DNA of 64,000 nucleotides from CAWCDJ01 sp963778675 (GCA_963778675.1 CAVZVI010000013.1:248001-312000); one strand, 5' to 3'; counted from the stretch's first letter, positions 34,987-45,050 are shown. Numbers and translations are program-made. The notes: a model not told the origin generated them from the letters alone.

Positions 34987-37900
34987 CTATTTTACCAGTG
35001 AGCCGGGTTCTCCAGCGGGAGATTGGGCAGCCGCGCCCAACTGCTCCAGTTTCCCCGAAAGAAAATCCAGAATTTCCCCGGCGGCTGTCTGGCCGTCCAG
35101 AGGTAGTAGCAATACGCCTGCCGGAGTGAACTGCGCGCCCCGGGTTTGGCCCACAATCTTCATGAGCCGCGCCGGATCCACGCGGGTCTGCTTATGGAAC
35201 TTAATATTCAACAGGTTATGCCGGCGGTCCACCGCCTCCACGCCGATCTGTTCGGCCAGCGTCTTGAGCCCCGAGTAGGTCAGCAGGTTGCGCACCGCCT
35301 CCGGCACTGGGCCATATCGATCCTCCAGTTCCTTTTCGGCACGGTCCCGGGCCGCGGCATCCGCCGCGTTCGCGATCTGGCGGTAGGCGCGCAAACGCTG
35401 GCTTTCGTCCGCGATGTAATCGGCGGGAATGCGTATATCCAGCCCCAGGTTGAGTGCCGAATGGATCTCGGGCACCACTTCTTCGCCTTTGAGCTCCCGC
35501 ACCGTCTCGTCGAGCAGGCGCACGTAGGTATCGAAGCCTACCGAGTTGATATGGCCGTGCTGCTCGCCGCCCAGCAGGTTTCCCGCGCCGCGCAGCTCCA
35601 GGTCGAGCGCCGCGATCTTGAACCCCGCCCCCAGGTCGCTGAACTCTTTCAACGCCGCCAGGCGCTTGCGCGCCAACTCGGTCAGCTCGGTGTCCGGCGG
35701 CACCAGCAGGTAGGCATAAGCGCGCCGGTTCGAACGGCCCACCCGGCCCCGCAACTGGTAGAGCTCCGAGAGCCCGTAACGCTCGGCATTCTCCACCAGC
35801 ATGGTGTTGGCAAGCGGGATGTCGAGGCCATTTTCTATGATCGTAGTACACACGAGTATATCGAACTCGTGGCGCATAAAGCGCAGCATGGTCTTTTCCA
35901 GCTCGGCCTCGGCCATCTGCCCGTGCCCCACCCCGATCCGCGCATGCGGCGCCAGTTCCTGGATCATCGACGCCCGGTTCCAGATGGAATCCACCCGGTT
36001 GTGCAGAAAATAAACCTGCCCGCCGCGACCCAGCTCCAGTTCGATCGACGAACGGATCAACTCGGGGTGGAATGGAGCTACCACGGTGTGTATGGCCAGC
36101 CGGTCCTTAGGCGGCGTCTCGATCACCGACATGTCGCGCAAGCCCAACAACGACATATGTAGTGTACGAGGAATCGGCGTCGCGCTCATGCTGATGTGGT
36201 CCACCGTCTTCTTGAGCTGCTTGAGCCGCTCCTTGTGCTTGACCCCGAAACGCTGCTCTTCGTCCACCAGGACCAGGCCCAAATCCTTGAACTGAATATC
36301 CTGGGAAAGCAGACGGTGGGTTCCGATCGCTATATCGACCTTCCCTTCTGCCAGGTCAGCCAACGCGGCCTTAAGCTCCTTGGGCGAACGGAAGCGGCTA
36401 AACATCTCAATCCGCACGGGAAATGGCTGGAAACGCCGCTTGAACGTCTCAAAGTGCTGAAATACTAATACTGTAGTAGGTGCGAGAAGCGCAATCTGCT
36501 TTCCATCCCCCAGGGCCTTGAACGCCGCCCGCATGGCCACCTCGGTCTTGCCATACCCGACGTCGCCGCACAGCAGCCGGTCCATGGGCTGCGGGCTTTC
36601 CATGTCCCGCTTGATCTCCTTGATGGCGCTGAGTTGATCACGGGTCTCGGTGAACTCGAAGGCGTCCTCGAACTCGCGCTGCCAGTTGCTGTCGGAAGAG
36701 TATTGGAAGCCCTCGGTCATCTTGCGCTGGGCGTAAAGCTTGAGCAGCTCGTCGGCCATGTCGCGCATTTTGGCTTTGATCCGCGTCTTGGTGCGGGTCC
36801 AGGTCGCTCCGCCCATGCGGTCGAGCGCCGGTTTCGCTTCGCCGGCGCCCCGGAAGCGCTGCACCAGGTCGATGCGGGTCAATGGAACGTAGAGCTTGGC
36901 TCCCGCCGCATACTCCAGGAGCATGTAATCACCCCTGGCTTCACCCTGGACAATCTCCCGCAGCCCGAGGTACTCGGCCACCCCGTGCTCCGCGTGGACC
37001 ACATAATCGCCGGGCTTCAGGTCGATCAGGTCCGCCGAGAAGGTGGCCAGCGCGGTCTTCGAGCTGGGGGCCCGCGCCACCAGCTCCGAAGTCTCGAACA
37101 GGTCCTCGGACCCAAATACGACAAGTTTCGAATCCGGAAATACCGTTCCGTGCCGCACCAGCCCCTTCACCAGGTAGATACTGGCCACCGCTCCAGCCAT
37201 GTAGGCCCTCTGCGCGAGGTATGCCGGCGTGGACTCGAACTGCTCGAGTCCGAGCTGGTAGGGTATTCCGTACTCGTTCAGGATGTCCGCCAGCCGCTCT
37301 ACTTCACCCGTAGAAGAGGCGAAGAAGGCGACCCGGTTGCCCGATTCGACCAGGGTACGCGCCTCGGCGATCGCCATCTGCATGTTGCCGTGGAAGGCCA
37401 GCGAGGGCCGCGTAGAGATGTGCAGGCCGGGGTCTGCCCCGAGTTCCAGTTCTTTCACCTCGACCCGGGAAACGGTCCCCGCCTGACGCTCCAACTCCTC
37501 CCAGCGGAAGAAGATCCGGTGGGGGTCGCAGGCCGGCGAAGGCTCTATCTGCTCCAGCCGCTTCCAGAAACGCTCGGCCGCACCGCGGATCTGGTCTGGC
37601 TCGTCCCAAACCACTACCGGCCGCTCCAACAGGGCAAACACCGAGGAGTTCCGCGGCCGCACCATGGGCGCCAACAGCTCCCATCCGGGGAATGGCTCGC
37701 CTGGAGGCGGCAGGTCGCGGCCGGGCACATCGGCCTCCCGCAGCAAGTCGCCCAGCTGCGCCAGCAGTTCCCGCGACTTCTGATACTCCGTCAAAGGTAG
37801 TAGCAGGCAGTCCTCCACCTTGAGGACCGACCGCTGCGATTCCACATCGAACCGCCGGATCGATTCCACCTGATCGCCGAAGAGGTCAATCCGGACCGGC

Positions 37901-38499
37901 TTCTGCCCGTCGGGGGAAAACACGTCGAGGATGCCGCCGCGCACGGAGTATTCACCCACCATCTCGACCGGTTCACGCCGCTCGTAACCGATGCTCTCGA
38001 GGTGCGCAATCACCTCATCGAGCGGCAGTTCCTCGCCGACTCGCAGCCGCAGGGCCAGGTGGCGATAGAAATCCCCCGGGTGGATCCGCAGCAGGGCCGA
38101 CGCCACCGGCAGAATCGTGACCGGCACTCGCTGTGTGGCCAGCCGCCACAGCCCGATGGCCCGCTGCTCGCAGATCTCGGCGTGCGGCGAGAGATTCTGC
38201 ATCGGGAGCACGTCCAGCGCGGGGAGTACCTGCGGTCCGCCGCGATCATCGGTCACCAGCAGGTCCCAGAAGGTCTCGACCGCTTCCGACAGCGTTTCTG
38301 CCTCTTTGTTCCCATCCACCACAACCATCAAAGGACGGCCGGAGGATTGCGCCAGCAGGACCAGGTACGCTGCCTTAGCCGTGGCCGTCAGGCCGGATAC
38401 CGAAGCCCGCCCGCCGGTGGACACCCGCCGCAGGACATCCTGAAAGCTCGGATGCCTGGCCAGATCCAGAAAAAGGTCTCTTACCGCCGGGTGGATCAA
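34987..38499 (-). CDS. mfd: Transcription-repair coupling factor Mfd
   Basis: 1170 residues. The N-terminal UvrB-homology module is followed by the RNA-polymerase-interacting domain (LKPGDYVVHAEHGVAEYLGL) and a RecG-like translocase: Walker A LLCGDVGYGKTEVAMRAAF at ~640, VLVDEEQRFGVKHKERL at ~745, SATPIPRTLHMSLLG, and the C-terminal TRCF domain. Mfd removes stalled RNA polymerase and recruits UvrA. The start is TTG at 38499, overlapping the rfaE2 stop as TTGA. Confidence 0.95.
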   Translation of the reverse strand: MIHPAVRDLFLDLARHPSFQDVLRRVSTGGRASVSGLTATAKAAYLVLLAQSSGRPLMVVVDGNKEAETLSEAVETFWDLLVTDDRGGPQVLPALDVLPMQNLSPHAEICEQRAIGLWRLATQRVPVTILPVASALLRIHPGDFYRHLALRLRVGEELPLDEVIAHLESIGYERREPVEMVGEYSVRGGILDVFSPDGQKPVRIDLFGDQVESIRRFDVESQRSVLKVEDCLLLPLTEYQKSRELLAQLGDLLREADVPGRDLPPPGEPFPGWELLAPMVRPRNSSVFALLERPVVVWDEPDQIRGAAERFWKRLEQIEPSPACDPHRIFFRWEELERQAGTVSRVEVKELELGADPGLHISTRPSLAFHGNMQMAIAEARTLVESGNRVAFFASSTGEVERLADILNEYGIPYQLGLEQFESTPAYLAQRAYMAGAVASIYLVKGLVRHGTVFPDSKLVVFGSEDLFETSELVARAPSSKTALATFSADLIDLKPGDYVVHAEHGVAEYLGLREIVQGEARGDYMLLEYAAGAKLYVPLTRIDLVQRFRGAGEAKPALDRMGGATWTRTKTRIKAKMRDMADELLKLYAQRKMTEGFQYSSDSNWQREFEDAFEFTETRDQLSAIKEIKRDMESPQPMDRLLCGDVGYGKTEVAMRAAFKALGDGKQIALLAPTTVLVFQHFETFKRRFQPFPVRIEMFSRFRSPKELKAALADLAEGKVDIAIGTHRLLSQDIQFKDLGLVLVDEEQRFGVKHKERLKQLKKTVDHISMSATPIPRTLHMSLLGLRDMSVIETPPKDRLAIHTVVAPFHPELIRSSIELELGRGGQVYFLHNRVDSIWNRASMIQELAPHARIGVGHGQMAEAELEKTMLRFMRHEFDILVCTTIIENGLDIPLANTMLVENAERYGLSELYQLRGRVGRSNRRAYAYLLVPPDTELTELARKRLAALKEFSDLGAGFKIAALDLELRGAGNLLGGEQHGHINSVGFDTYVRLLDETVRELKGEEVVPEIHSALNLGLDIRIPADYIADESQRLRAYRQIANAADAAARDRAEKELEDRYGPVPEAVRNLLTYSGLKTLAEQIGVEAVDRRHNLLNIKFHKQTRVDPARLMKIVGQTRGAQFTPAGVLLLPLDGQTAAGEILDFLSGKLEQLGAAAQSPAGEPGSLVK

Positions 38500-38966
38500 G
38501 GTGTCTTGAGGATCGAATCTACTATGTTTGTCGTGGAATAGCCGGGTTCCAGCGCGATGGTCAGCACGCGCCCACCGGAAGCTTCTACTTCTTCGCGGCC
38601 CGCGATGAAATGCGACCAGTCCGCGCCTTTTACCAGGACGTCGGGAAGCACTTCCGCGATCAGTTCGCGCGGTGTATCTTCATCGAAAAGAGTAACGGCA
38701 TCGACCGCCTCGAGCGCCAGGGCCACTTCCGCGCGCTCCCCTTCGGAAAGCAGCGGACGGGTGGGCCCTTTCGCCCGCCGGACGCTCGCATCGGAGTTCA
38801 GCGCCAGGATCAGGACGTCGCCCAGCGAGCGCGCCTGCTCCAGTAGCCGGATGTGGCCGGGATGCAGCAAGTCATAGCAGCCGTTGGTGAAAACTACGGT
38901 CTTCCGTTCCTGTTTCCACTGTTTTCGCTGCTCGAGAAGCTCTTCTCGAAGATACAGGCGGGCCAC
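38496..38966 (-). CDS. rfaE2: D-glycero-beta-D-manno-heptose 1-phosphate adenylyltransferase (RfaE2 type)
   Basis: 156 residues. KTVVFTNGCYDLLHPGHIRL carries the HxGH-type nucleotidyltransferase motif; ALNSDASVRRAKGPTRPLLS, DVLVKGADW and PGYSTTNIVDSI complete the RfaE C-terminal domain. It would make ADP-heptose for lipopolysaccharide. The separate kinase domain is absent from this protein. The frame is open to 39245, but the antisense part is not coding; GTG 38966 (VARLYLREE) is the most upstream plausible start. A TACACT box close before the GTG may be a promoter. Overlaps mfd. Confidence 0.87.
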   Translation of the reverse strand: MARLYLREELLEQRKQWKQERKTVVFTNGCYDLLHPGHIRLLEQARSLGDVLILALNSDASVRRAKGPTRPLLSEGERAEVALALEAVDAVTLFDEDTPRELIAEVLPDVLVKGADWSHFIAGREEVEASGGRVLTIALEPGYSTTNIVDSILKTP

Positions 38967-39056
38967 GCTTTTAGTGTAACAGCCGATCCAAAACAGGGAA
39001 ATCGATCTGAAAACCCTGTTGCAAAAATCATCGCCTGGTGCAAGAATGAGGTTTCG

Positions 39057-39383
39057 ATGCGGGTCATTTCCACTTCGGTCCGGGCAGCGCTGATCATTCT
39101 GGCGCTGTTTTGGGGGAATTGCCTCACTTGCCCGCAGGCGCTGATGGCGCAGACCCATCGCTGCTGCCATAAGAACAAGCAGGGCTCCCAGAGTTGCCAG
39201 ACGCAGGTGCTCAGGCAGTTCGTCAAGGCCGACCCGGCGCCGCACGCGGCGCCCGTGCCGGTCGTCGCGGAACTCTCATCCCTGCCGCTCACGGTTCCCG
39301 TCGCTGAGTGGACCTCCCTTCCTAACGCATCGGAACACGCACCGCCCGATCTCTTCTCTTTACATTCCAGTTACCGCATCTAG
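39057..39383 (+). CDS. Cysteine-rich secreted small protein preceding the copper efflux operon
   Basis: 108 residues. A signal-peptide-like N-terminus (VRAALIILALFWGN) is followed by five cysteines and two histidines in about 30 residues (CLTC, THRCCHKNK, SQSCQ). The rest is low-complexity Pro/Ala/Val/Ser. No family recognised. ATG 39057 has GAGG six to eight bases upstream. It lies 38 nt before the CusC-type gene and is divergent from rfaE2, so it is probably the first gene of the efflux operon. A metal-binding role is inferred from the Cys cluster and context only. Confidence 0.6.
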   Translation: MRVISTSVRAALIILALFWGNCLTCPQALMAQTHRCCHKNKQGSQSCQTQVLRQFVKADPAPHAAPVPVVAELSSLPLTVPVAEWTSLPNASEHAPPDLFSLHSSYRI

Positions 39384-39421
39384 CCGCGAGTTTGTGCGCG
39401 GCTGAACTGCGGTAACTGCTC

Positions 39422-40657
39422 ATGAAATATCGAATCCTGATTAGCTTTGCGATACTCTCGCTCCCCCTCGGCGCGCAGTCTTTGCCGTCGCTGGTGGCGG
39501 AAGCCTTGCGCAACAATCGCGAAATTCTCGCGGCCCAGAAGCGCTACGAAGCGGCGCGGCAGCGGCCGGCGCAGGCGGCCAGCCTGCCCGATCCGACGCT
39601 CTCGCTCGGCTACACCGCCAACGGCGGCCCCTGGCCGGTCGCGGGCATCGGCTCAGCCGCCACCAGCAATGCCGGCCTGATGGTCTCCCAGGAGATGCCC
39701 TTTCCCGGTAAGCGCAAGCTGCGCGGTGAGATCGCCCAATCCGAAGCCGGCGCCGCTTTCGAACAGTATCGCGCCGTGCGACTGAACGTCATCTCACGCA
39801 TCGAGCAGTCCTGGCACCAACTGCATCACGCCGTGGTAGGAATCGCCTTCGTCCACCGCTACCAGGAACTGCTGCGACACATCCTCGATATCTCGCAGGC
39901 GCGCTACGCGGTGGGGCAGGCGGCCCAGCAGGATATTTTCAAAGCCCAAACTCAGTTCTCGATCTTCGAAACCGAACTGCTCCGCTTCGAACAGGAGCGC
40001 ACCACCAAAGAGATCGAGATCAATGCCCTCCTCAACCGTGCTCCCGATACCCATATCGACATTCCGGAGGACATCCCGACCGGTGAGTTGCCGGCCACAC
40101 TCGACCAGATGCTGGCGGAAGCCCACGCCAATGCTCCTTCCCTGGCGATCGAGCGGAACCAGGTGCAACGCAGCGAACTCGCCGCCAACCTGGCGCGAAA
40201 AGATTACTACCCCGATTACGCGCTCTCCGGCGGCTACTTCAACCAGGGGAGCATGCCGCCCATGTGGCAATTCCGCGTGGACCTGAAGATCCCCGCCTGG
40301 TTCTGGAACAAGCAGCGCGCGGCGGTCAACGAGCAGCACTTCGCCGCTTCCGAGGCGCGCCACACCTACGAATCCACGGGCGTTGAGCTCGACGCACGCA
40401 TCCGCGAGGATTACACGCTGGCCTCCACTTCGCGGAAGCTGATCGATCTTTACGAAAAGTCCGTGATCCCCGAGGCGCGCCTGGCCCTCGAATCTTCCAT
40501 GGCGAGTTACGAAACCGGCTCGCTCGACTTCCTGGCGCTGTTTTCCAACTTCATGAACCTGGTGGATTACGAACTGCGGGACCACGAGGAGATTATGCAG
40601 TTCCACATCGCGCTGGCCCGCCTGCGCGAGATGACCGGAATGGAGATGAAGCCGTGA
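39422..40657 (+). CDS. TolC-family outer-membrane efflux protein (CusC/CzcC type)
   Basis: 411 residues. Signal peptide (ILISFAILSLPLGAQS), then SLPSLVAEALRNNREILAAQ and the two repeated coiled-coil halves of outer-membrane factors (VSQEMPFPGKRKLRGEIAQS; YPDYALSGGYFNQGSMPPMW). It forms the outer-membrane channel of the tripartite pump. The stop overlaps the next GTG start (GTGA), showing translational coupling. Confidence 0.9.
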   Translation: MKYRILISFAILSLPLGAQSLPSLVAEALRNNREILAAQKRYEAARQRPAQAASLPDPTLSLGYTANGGPWPVAGIGSAATSNAGLMVSQEMPFPGKRKLRGEIAQSEAGAAFEQYRAVRLNVISRIEQSWHQLHHAVVGIAFVHRYQELLRHILDISQARYAVGQAAQQDIFKAQTQFSIFETELLRFEQERTTKEIEINALLNRAPDTHIDIPEDIPTGELPATLDQMLAEAHANAPSLAIERNQVQRSELAANLARKDYYPDYALSGGYFNQGSMPPMWQFRVDLKIPAWFWNKQRAAVNEQHFAASEARHTYESTGVELDARIREDYTLASTSRKLIDLYEKSVIPEARLALESSMASYETGSLDFLALFSNFMNLVDYELRDHEEIMQFHIALARLREMTGMEMKP

Positions 40658-41865
40658 AGAAGCTGGCAATCGTGATCCTGGCCGCCGCCGCATGGGGCGC
40701 CGGATATGGTTACGGCCGCTGGTACGCGAAGCCGTCTACCGCGGCCGAACGCAAACCGCTCTACTGGGTGGACCCGATGCACCCCTGGTACAAATCCGAC
40801 CGCCCGGGTGTCGCGCCCGACTGCGGCATGGACCTGGTGGCCGTCTACCCAGGCGACGAAGCCAAATATGAGGCGCGCACCGCCGGCATGGTGCAGATCA
40901 CACCGCGGCAGCAGCAGTTGATCGGCGTCACTTACGGAACCGCCGAGTACGAGAACGCCACCGACACGCTGCGCGCCGCCGCGCGGGTCACGATCGACGA
41001 GACCCGCGTCGCCAAGGTACAGGCCAAGCTCTCCGGCTGGATCGACCAGGTCTTCGTGGATTTCACCGGCAAGTACGTCAAGCAGGGCGATCCCCTCCTG
41101 ACTATCTACAGCCCCGAAGCCCTCGCCACCCAGCAGGAGTACCTGCTCGCGATCAAGGCACAACATGCCGCGCACGACAACCCCCTGCACGAAATGCGCG
41201 AAAGCACCGACGGCCTGGTGGCCGCCGCACGCAAGCGCCTCGAGTTGTGGGACATCAGCGACAGCCAGATCGACCAGATCGGCCGCACCGGCGAGACCCT
41301 CAAGAACCTCACGCTCTACTCGCCCATCTCCGGGTTCGTGATGGAGCGCAGCGCCTTTCCCAAGCAGCGCGTGACGCCCGACACCGCGCTCTACACCGTG
41401 GCCGATCTCTCCACCGTGTGGGTGATGGCCGACGTGTACGAGTACGAAGCCTCGCAGGTCCGGATGAATCAGCCGGCCGCCCTGACCCTGGACTACCTAC
41501 CCGGCCGCACGTTTCACGGCCGTGTGAGCTACATCCAACCGGGCGTCGACCCGAGCACCCGCACGCTCAAGGTGCGGCTCGAATTCGCCAACCCGGGCTA
41601 TGCTCTCAAGCCCGATATGTACGGCAGCCTGGAATTTCAAACCGGGGGCGGCCGCCGGCTCGTAGTGCCGCAATCCGCCGTACTCAACTCGGGCGACCGC
41701 CAGATCGTCTTCCTCGACCGCGGCGACGGCGCCTACGAGCAGCGTCAGGTCAAAATCGGCGCGCAGCTCGGCGACCGCGTCGAGATCCTCTCCGGCCTGA
41801 AAGCGGGCGAGCGGATCGTCACTTCCGGCAACTTCCTGTTGGATTCGGAGAGCCGCCTCAAATGA
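40654..41865 (+). CDS. Membrane-fusion protein CusB-type with heavy-metal-binding domain
   Basis: 403 residues from a GTG. An N-terminal anchor (AIVILAAAAWGAGYGYG) is followed by WVDPMHPWYKSDRPGVAPDC and GMDLV, the His/Cys/Met heavy-metal-binding module attached to CusB-like adaptors. The barrel, lipoyl and hairpin parts (VTIDETRVAKVQAKLSGWID, YSPISGFVMERSAFPKQRVT, LTLDYLPGRTFHGRVSYIQP) complete a periplasmic adaptor. CusB delivers Cu(I)/Ag(I) to the RND pump. Its TGA overlaps the CusA-type ATG. Confidence 0.92.
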   Translation: MKKLAIVILAAAAWGAGYGYGRWYAKPSTAAERKPLYWVDPMHPWYKSDRPGVAPDCGMDLVAVYPGDEAKYEARTAGMVQITPRQQQLIGVTYGTAEYENATDTLRAAARVTIDETRVAKVQAKLSGWIDQVFVDFTGKYVKQGDPLLTIYSPEALATQQEYLLAIKAQHAAHDNPLHEMRESTDGLVAAARKRLELWDISDSQIDQIGRTGETLKNLTLYSPISGFVMERSAFPKQRVTPDTALYTVADLSTVWVMADVYEYEASQVRMNQPAALTLDYLPGRTFHGRVSYIQPGVDPSTRTLKVRLEFANPGYALKPDMYGSLEFQTGGGRRLVVPQSAVLNSGDRQIVFLDRGDGAYEQRQVKIGAQLGDRVEILSGLKAGERIVTSGNFLLDSESRLK

Positions 41866-44800
41866 TCGACCGCATCATCGAGATCTCGGCCCACAACCGC
41901 TTCCTGGTCTTCCTGTTCGTGGCGGCGGCGGCCATGGCGGGGTGGTGGTCGCTGCAGACGATCCCGCTCGACGCGATCCCGGACCTCAGCGATACCCAGG
42001 TGATCGTCTACTCGCGCTGGGACCGCAGCCCCGACATCATCGAAGACCAGGTTACCTACCCCATCGTCTCCGCCATGCTCGGCGCGCCCAGAGTGAAGGA
42101 CGTCCGCGGCTTCTCGGACTTCGGCTACTCCTACGTCTACATCATTTTCGACGAAGGCACGGACATCTATTGGGCGCGGTCCCGCACCCTGGAGTACCTT
42201 TCGAAGATCCAGTCGCGCCTGCCGCAGGGCGTGGAAACCGAGATGGGGCCTGACGCCACCGGCGTCGGCTGGGTCTTCCAGTACGCCCTGGTGGACGAGA
42301 GCCACCGCCACGACCTCGCCGAGCTGCGCTCCTACCAGGATTGGTTCCTGCGCTACCAGCTTCAGGCCGTTCCCGGTGTGGCGGAAGTGGCGCCGCTCGG
42401 CGGCTTCGTGCGGCAGTACCAGGTGAATGTCGATCCCGACCGCATGGCCGCCTACGGCATCCCGCTCTCCAAAGTGATCGCGGCCGTTCGCGGCGGCAAC
42501 AACGACGTCGGTGGCCGCCTCGTGGAATTCACCGGCCGGGAATACATGGTGCGCGGCCGCGGCTATGCCCGCACCACAAGCGACCTGGCGAACATCGCGC
42601 TGGGCGCGAGCCCGTCCGGCGTTCCGGTGCTCGTACGCGACATCGGCACCGTGACCCTCGGCCCCGACATGCGCCGCGGCGTCGCCGATCTCGACGGCAA
42701 GGGCGAGGTCGTCTCGGGCATCGTGGTCATGCGTCAGGGGGAGAACGCGCTGAAAGTCATCGAGCGCGTCAAGGCGAAGCTGAAGGACCTCGCGCCGGGC
42801 CTGCCCTCCGGGGTCAAGATCGTAACCGCGTACGACCGCTCCGACCTCATCCTCAAATCGATCGACAACCTGAAGCACACCCTCATCGAAGAGCTGGCGG
42901 TGGTGGCCATCGTGATCCTGATCTTCCTGTGGCACGTGCCCAGCGCGGTCATCCCCATCCTGACAATCCCTATTGCGGTTCTCATTTCCTTCATCCCCAT
43001 GCGCGCCACGGGAATGAGCTCGAACATCATGTCGCTCGGCGGCATCGCGATCGCCGTCGGAGCCATGGTTGATGCCGCCATCGTGGTGGTGGAGCAGACG
43101 CACAAAAAGCTGGAGCACGCCGAACCGCACTGGACCGCACACGACTACCAGCAGGCCATCGTAGGCGCGGTGAAGGAGGTCGGCGGGCCGAGCTTCTTCG
43201 CCCTGCTGGTGATCGCCGTTTCGTTCCTTCCGGTGCTGACGCTCGAAGCGCAGGAAGGCCGACTGTTCAAGCCGCTGGCCTACACCAAGAACTTCGCCAT
43301 GATCGTGGCGGCGGTGCTGGCCATCACGCTCGACCCCGCCTTACGGCTGTTCTTCTTCCGCAAGGAGCGCTTCCGGGTGCGCCCGCGGTGGCTTTCGGGA
43401 ATCGTCAACGGTGTGCTGGTGGGCACCATCCACTCGGAAGACAAGCACCCTATCAGCCGCATCCTCATGCGGCTCTACGAACCGGTTGTGGCCTGGACGC
43501 TCCGCTGGAAATGGCTGGTCATCGCGGGAGCGGTGGCGATCGTCGCAGTCACGGTGCCGGTCTACCAGCACCTCGGCTCCGAATTCATGCCGCCCCTCGA
43601 CGAGGGCGCACTCCTCTTCATGCCGACCACACTGCCCGGCATCTCGCTGGCCGAAGCGCAGCGCCTCATGCAGGTACAGGATCAGATTCTCATGCAGTTT
43701 CCCGAGGTGGAGCGCGTCCTGGGCAAGGCCGGCCGCGCCGAGACCCCGACCGATCCGGCGCCGCTCTCCATGATGGAGACGATGATTCTGCTCAAGCCGA
43801 AATCCCAATGGCGCAAGACCGTCACTTCCACCGATCAACTGGTGGATCAGATGAACCGCGCGCTCCAGATCCCCGGCGTCTCGAACGCCTGGACCATGCC
43901 GATCAAGAACCGCATCGACATGCTCACCACGGGCGTCCGCACCCCGGTCGGCATCAAAATCTTCGGCGCGGATCTCGCGGAGATCGAGCGTATCGGAACC
44001 CGCATCGAGCACATCCTGCCGCAGGTCCCCGGCACCCGCAACGTATTCGCCGAGCGCGTGAGCGGCGGCTATTTCCTCGATTTCGACCTCAAGCGCGACC
44101 AGCTCGCGCGCTACGGCCTGAGCGTGGACGATGCCCAGATGGTGGTGATGAACGCCATCGGCGGCGAAAATGTCTCGACCGCCATCGAGGGCCTCGAGCG
44201 CTACCCCATCAACGTGCGCTACTACCGCGATTCCCGCAGCGATCTCGACCGCCTGAGCCGCGCGCTGGTTCCCACCGCGGACGGCAAGATGCAGATCCCG
44301 CTGGGCCAGATCGCCACCCTGAAGCTCACCACCGGCCCCGGCATGCTGCGCAACGAGAACGGCATGCTCAGCGGCTACGTATATGTCGACGTGGCCGGAC
44401 GCGACGTGGGCACCTACGTGGCCGAAGCCAGGCGCGTCGTGGCTCGCGAGTTGAAAATGCCGCCCGGCTACACTCTGGCCTGGAGCGGCCAGTTCGAGGC
44501 CATGGCGCGCGTGCGCGAACGGCTCAAGACCGTGCTGCCGCTGACGCTGTTCCTCATCTTTCTGCTGCTCTACCTGAACACGAAGTCCACCGCGAAGACC
44601 GTCATGATTCTGCTGGCGGTGCCCTTCTCGGCCGTGGGTGCGATCTGGCTGCTGCACCTGCTGGGCTACAACATGAGCATCGGGGTGTGGGTCGGGCTGA
44701 TCGCGCTGATGGGGGTGGATGCCGAAACCGGCGTCTTCATGCTGCTCTATCTCGACCTCGCTTACGAAGAGCGGCGCGCCGCCGGCCGCATGCGCAGCCT

Positions 44801-45050
44801 CGCGGACCTGCAGGAGGCTATCATCCACGGGGCGGTGCGGCGCATCCGACCGAAGTTCATGACCGTGGCCACGATGTTCGTGGGACTCGCGCCCATCATG
44901 TGGTCCACGGGCACGGGAGCGGACGTGATGAAACGCATTGCCGCCCCCATGATCGGCGGCATCTTTACATCTTTCTTACTCGAGCTGGTGGTATATCCGG
45001 CACTTTATGAGGTTTGGAAATGGCGATCGGTAAAACGGCAGGCAGCCTGA
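41862..45050 (+). CDS. Cu(I)/Ag(I) RND efflux permease, CusA type
   Basis: 1062 residues from ATG 41862; a much longer open frame inside cusB is a shadow. MIDRIIEISAHNRFLVFLFV is the heavy-metal RND start. LLFMPTTLPG (Met ~587), PLSMMETM (Met ~637) and NRIDMLTTG (Met ~687) reproduce the three-methionine copper site of E. coli CusA (573, 623, 672) with nearly the same spacing, which favours Cu/Ag over Zn/Co. GGIAIAVGAMVDAAIVVVEQ is the fourth-helix proton-relay motif. The end overlaps the following gene by 31 nt. Confidence 0.93.
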   Translation: MIDRIIEISAHNRFLVFLFVAAAAMAGWWSLQTIPLDAIPDLSDTQVIVYSRWDRSPDIIEDQVTYPIVSAMLGAPRVKDVRGFSDFGYSYVYIIFDEGTDIYWARSRTLEYLSKIQSRLPQGVETEMGPDATGVGWVFQYALVDESHRHDLAELRSYQDWFLRYQLQAVPGVAEVAPLGGFVRQYQVNVDPDRMAAYGIPLSKVIAAVRGGNNDVGGRLVEFTGREYMVRGRGYARTTSDLANIALGASPSGVPVLVRDIGTVTLGPDMRRGVADLDGKGEVVSGIVVMRQGENALKVIERVKAKLKDLAPGLPSGVKIVTAYDRSDLILKSIDNLKHTLIEELAVVAIVILIFLWHVPSAVIPILTIPIAVLISFIPMRATGMSSNIMSLGGIAIAVGAMVDAAIVVVEQTHKKLEHAEPHWTAHDYQQAIVGAVKEVGGPSFFALLVIAVSFLPVLTLEAQEGRLFKPLAYTKNFAMIVAAVLAITLDPALRLFFFRKERFRVRPRWLSGIVNGVLVGTIHSEDKHPISRILMRLYEPVVAWTLRWKWLVIAGAVAIVAVTVPVYQHLGSEFMPPLDEGALLFMPTTLPGISLAEAQRLMQVQDQILMQFPEVERVLGKAGRAETPTDPAPLSMMETMILLKPKSQWRKTVTSTDQLVDQMNRALQIPGVSNAWTMPIKNRIDMLTTGVRTPVGIKIFGADLAEIERIGTRIEHILPQVPGTRNVFAERVSGGYFLDFDLKRDQLARYGLSVDDAQMVVMNAIGGENVSTAIEGLERYPINVRYYRDSRSDLDRLSRALVPTADGKMQIPLGQIATLKLTTGPGMLRNENGMLSGYVYVDVAGRDVGTYVAEARRVVARELKMPPGYTLAWSGQFEAMARVRERLKTVLPLTLFLIFLLLYLNTKSTAKTVMILLAVPFSAVGAIWLLHLLGYNMSIGVWVGLIALMGVDAETGVFMLLYLDLAYEERRAAGRMRSLADLQEAIIHGAVRRIRPKFMTVATMFVGLAPIMWSTGTGADVMKRIAAPMIGGIFTSFLLELVVYPALYEVWKWRSVKRQAA

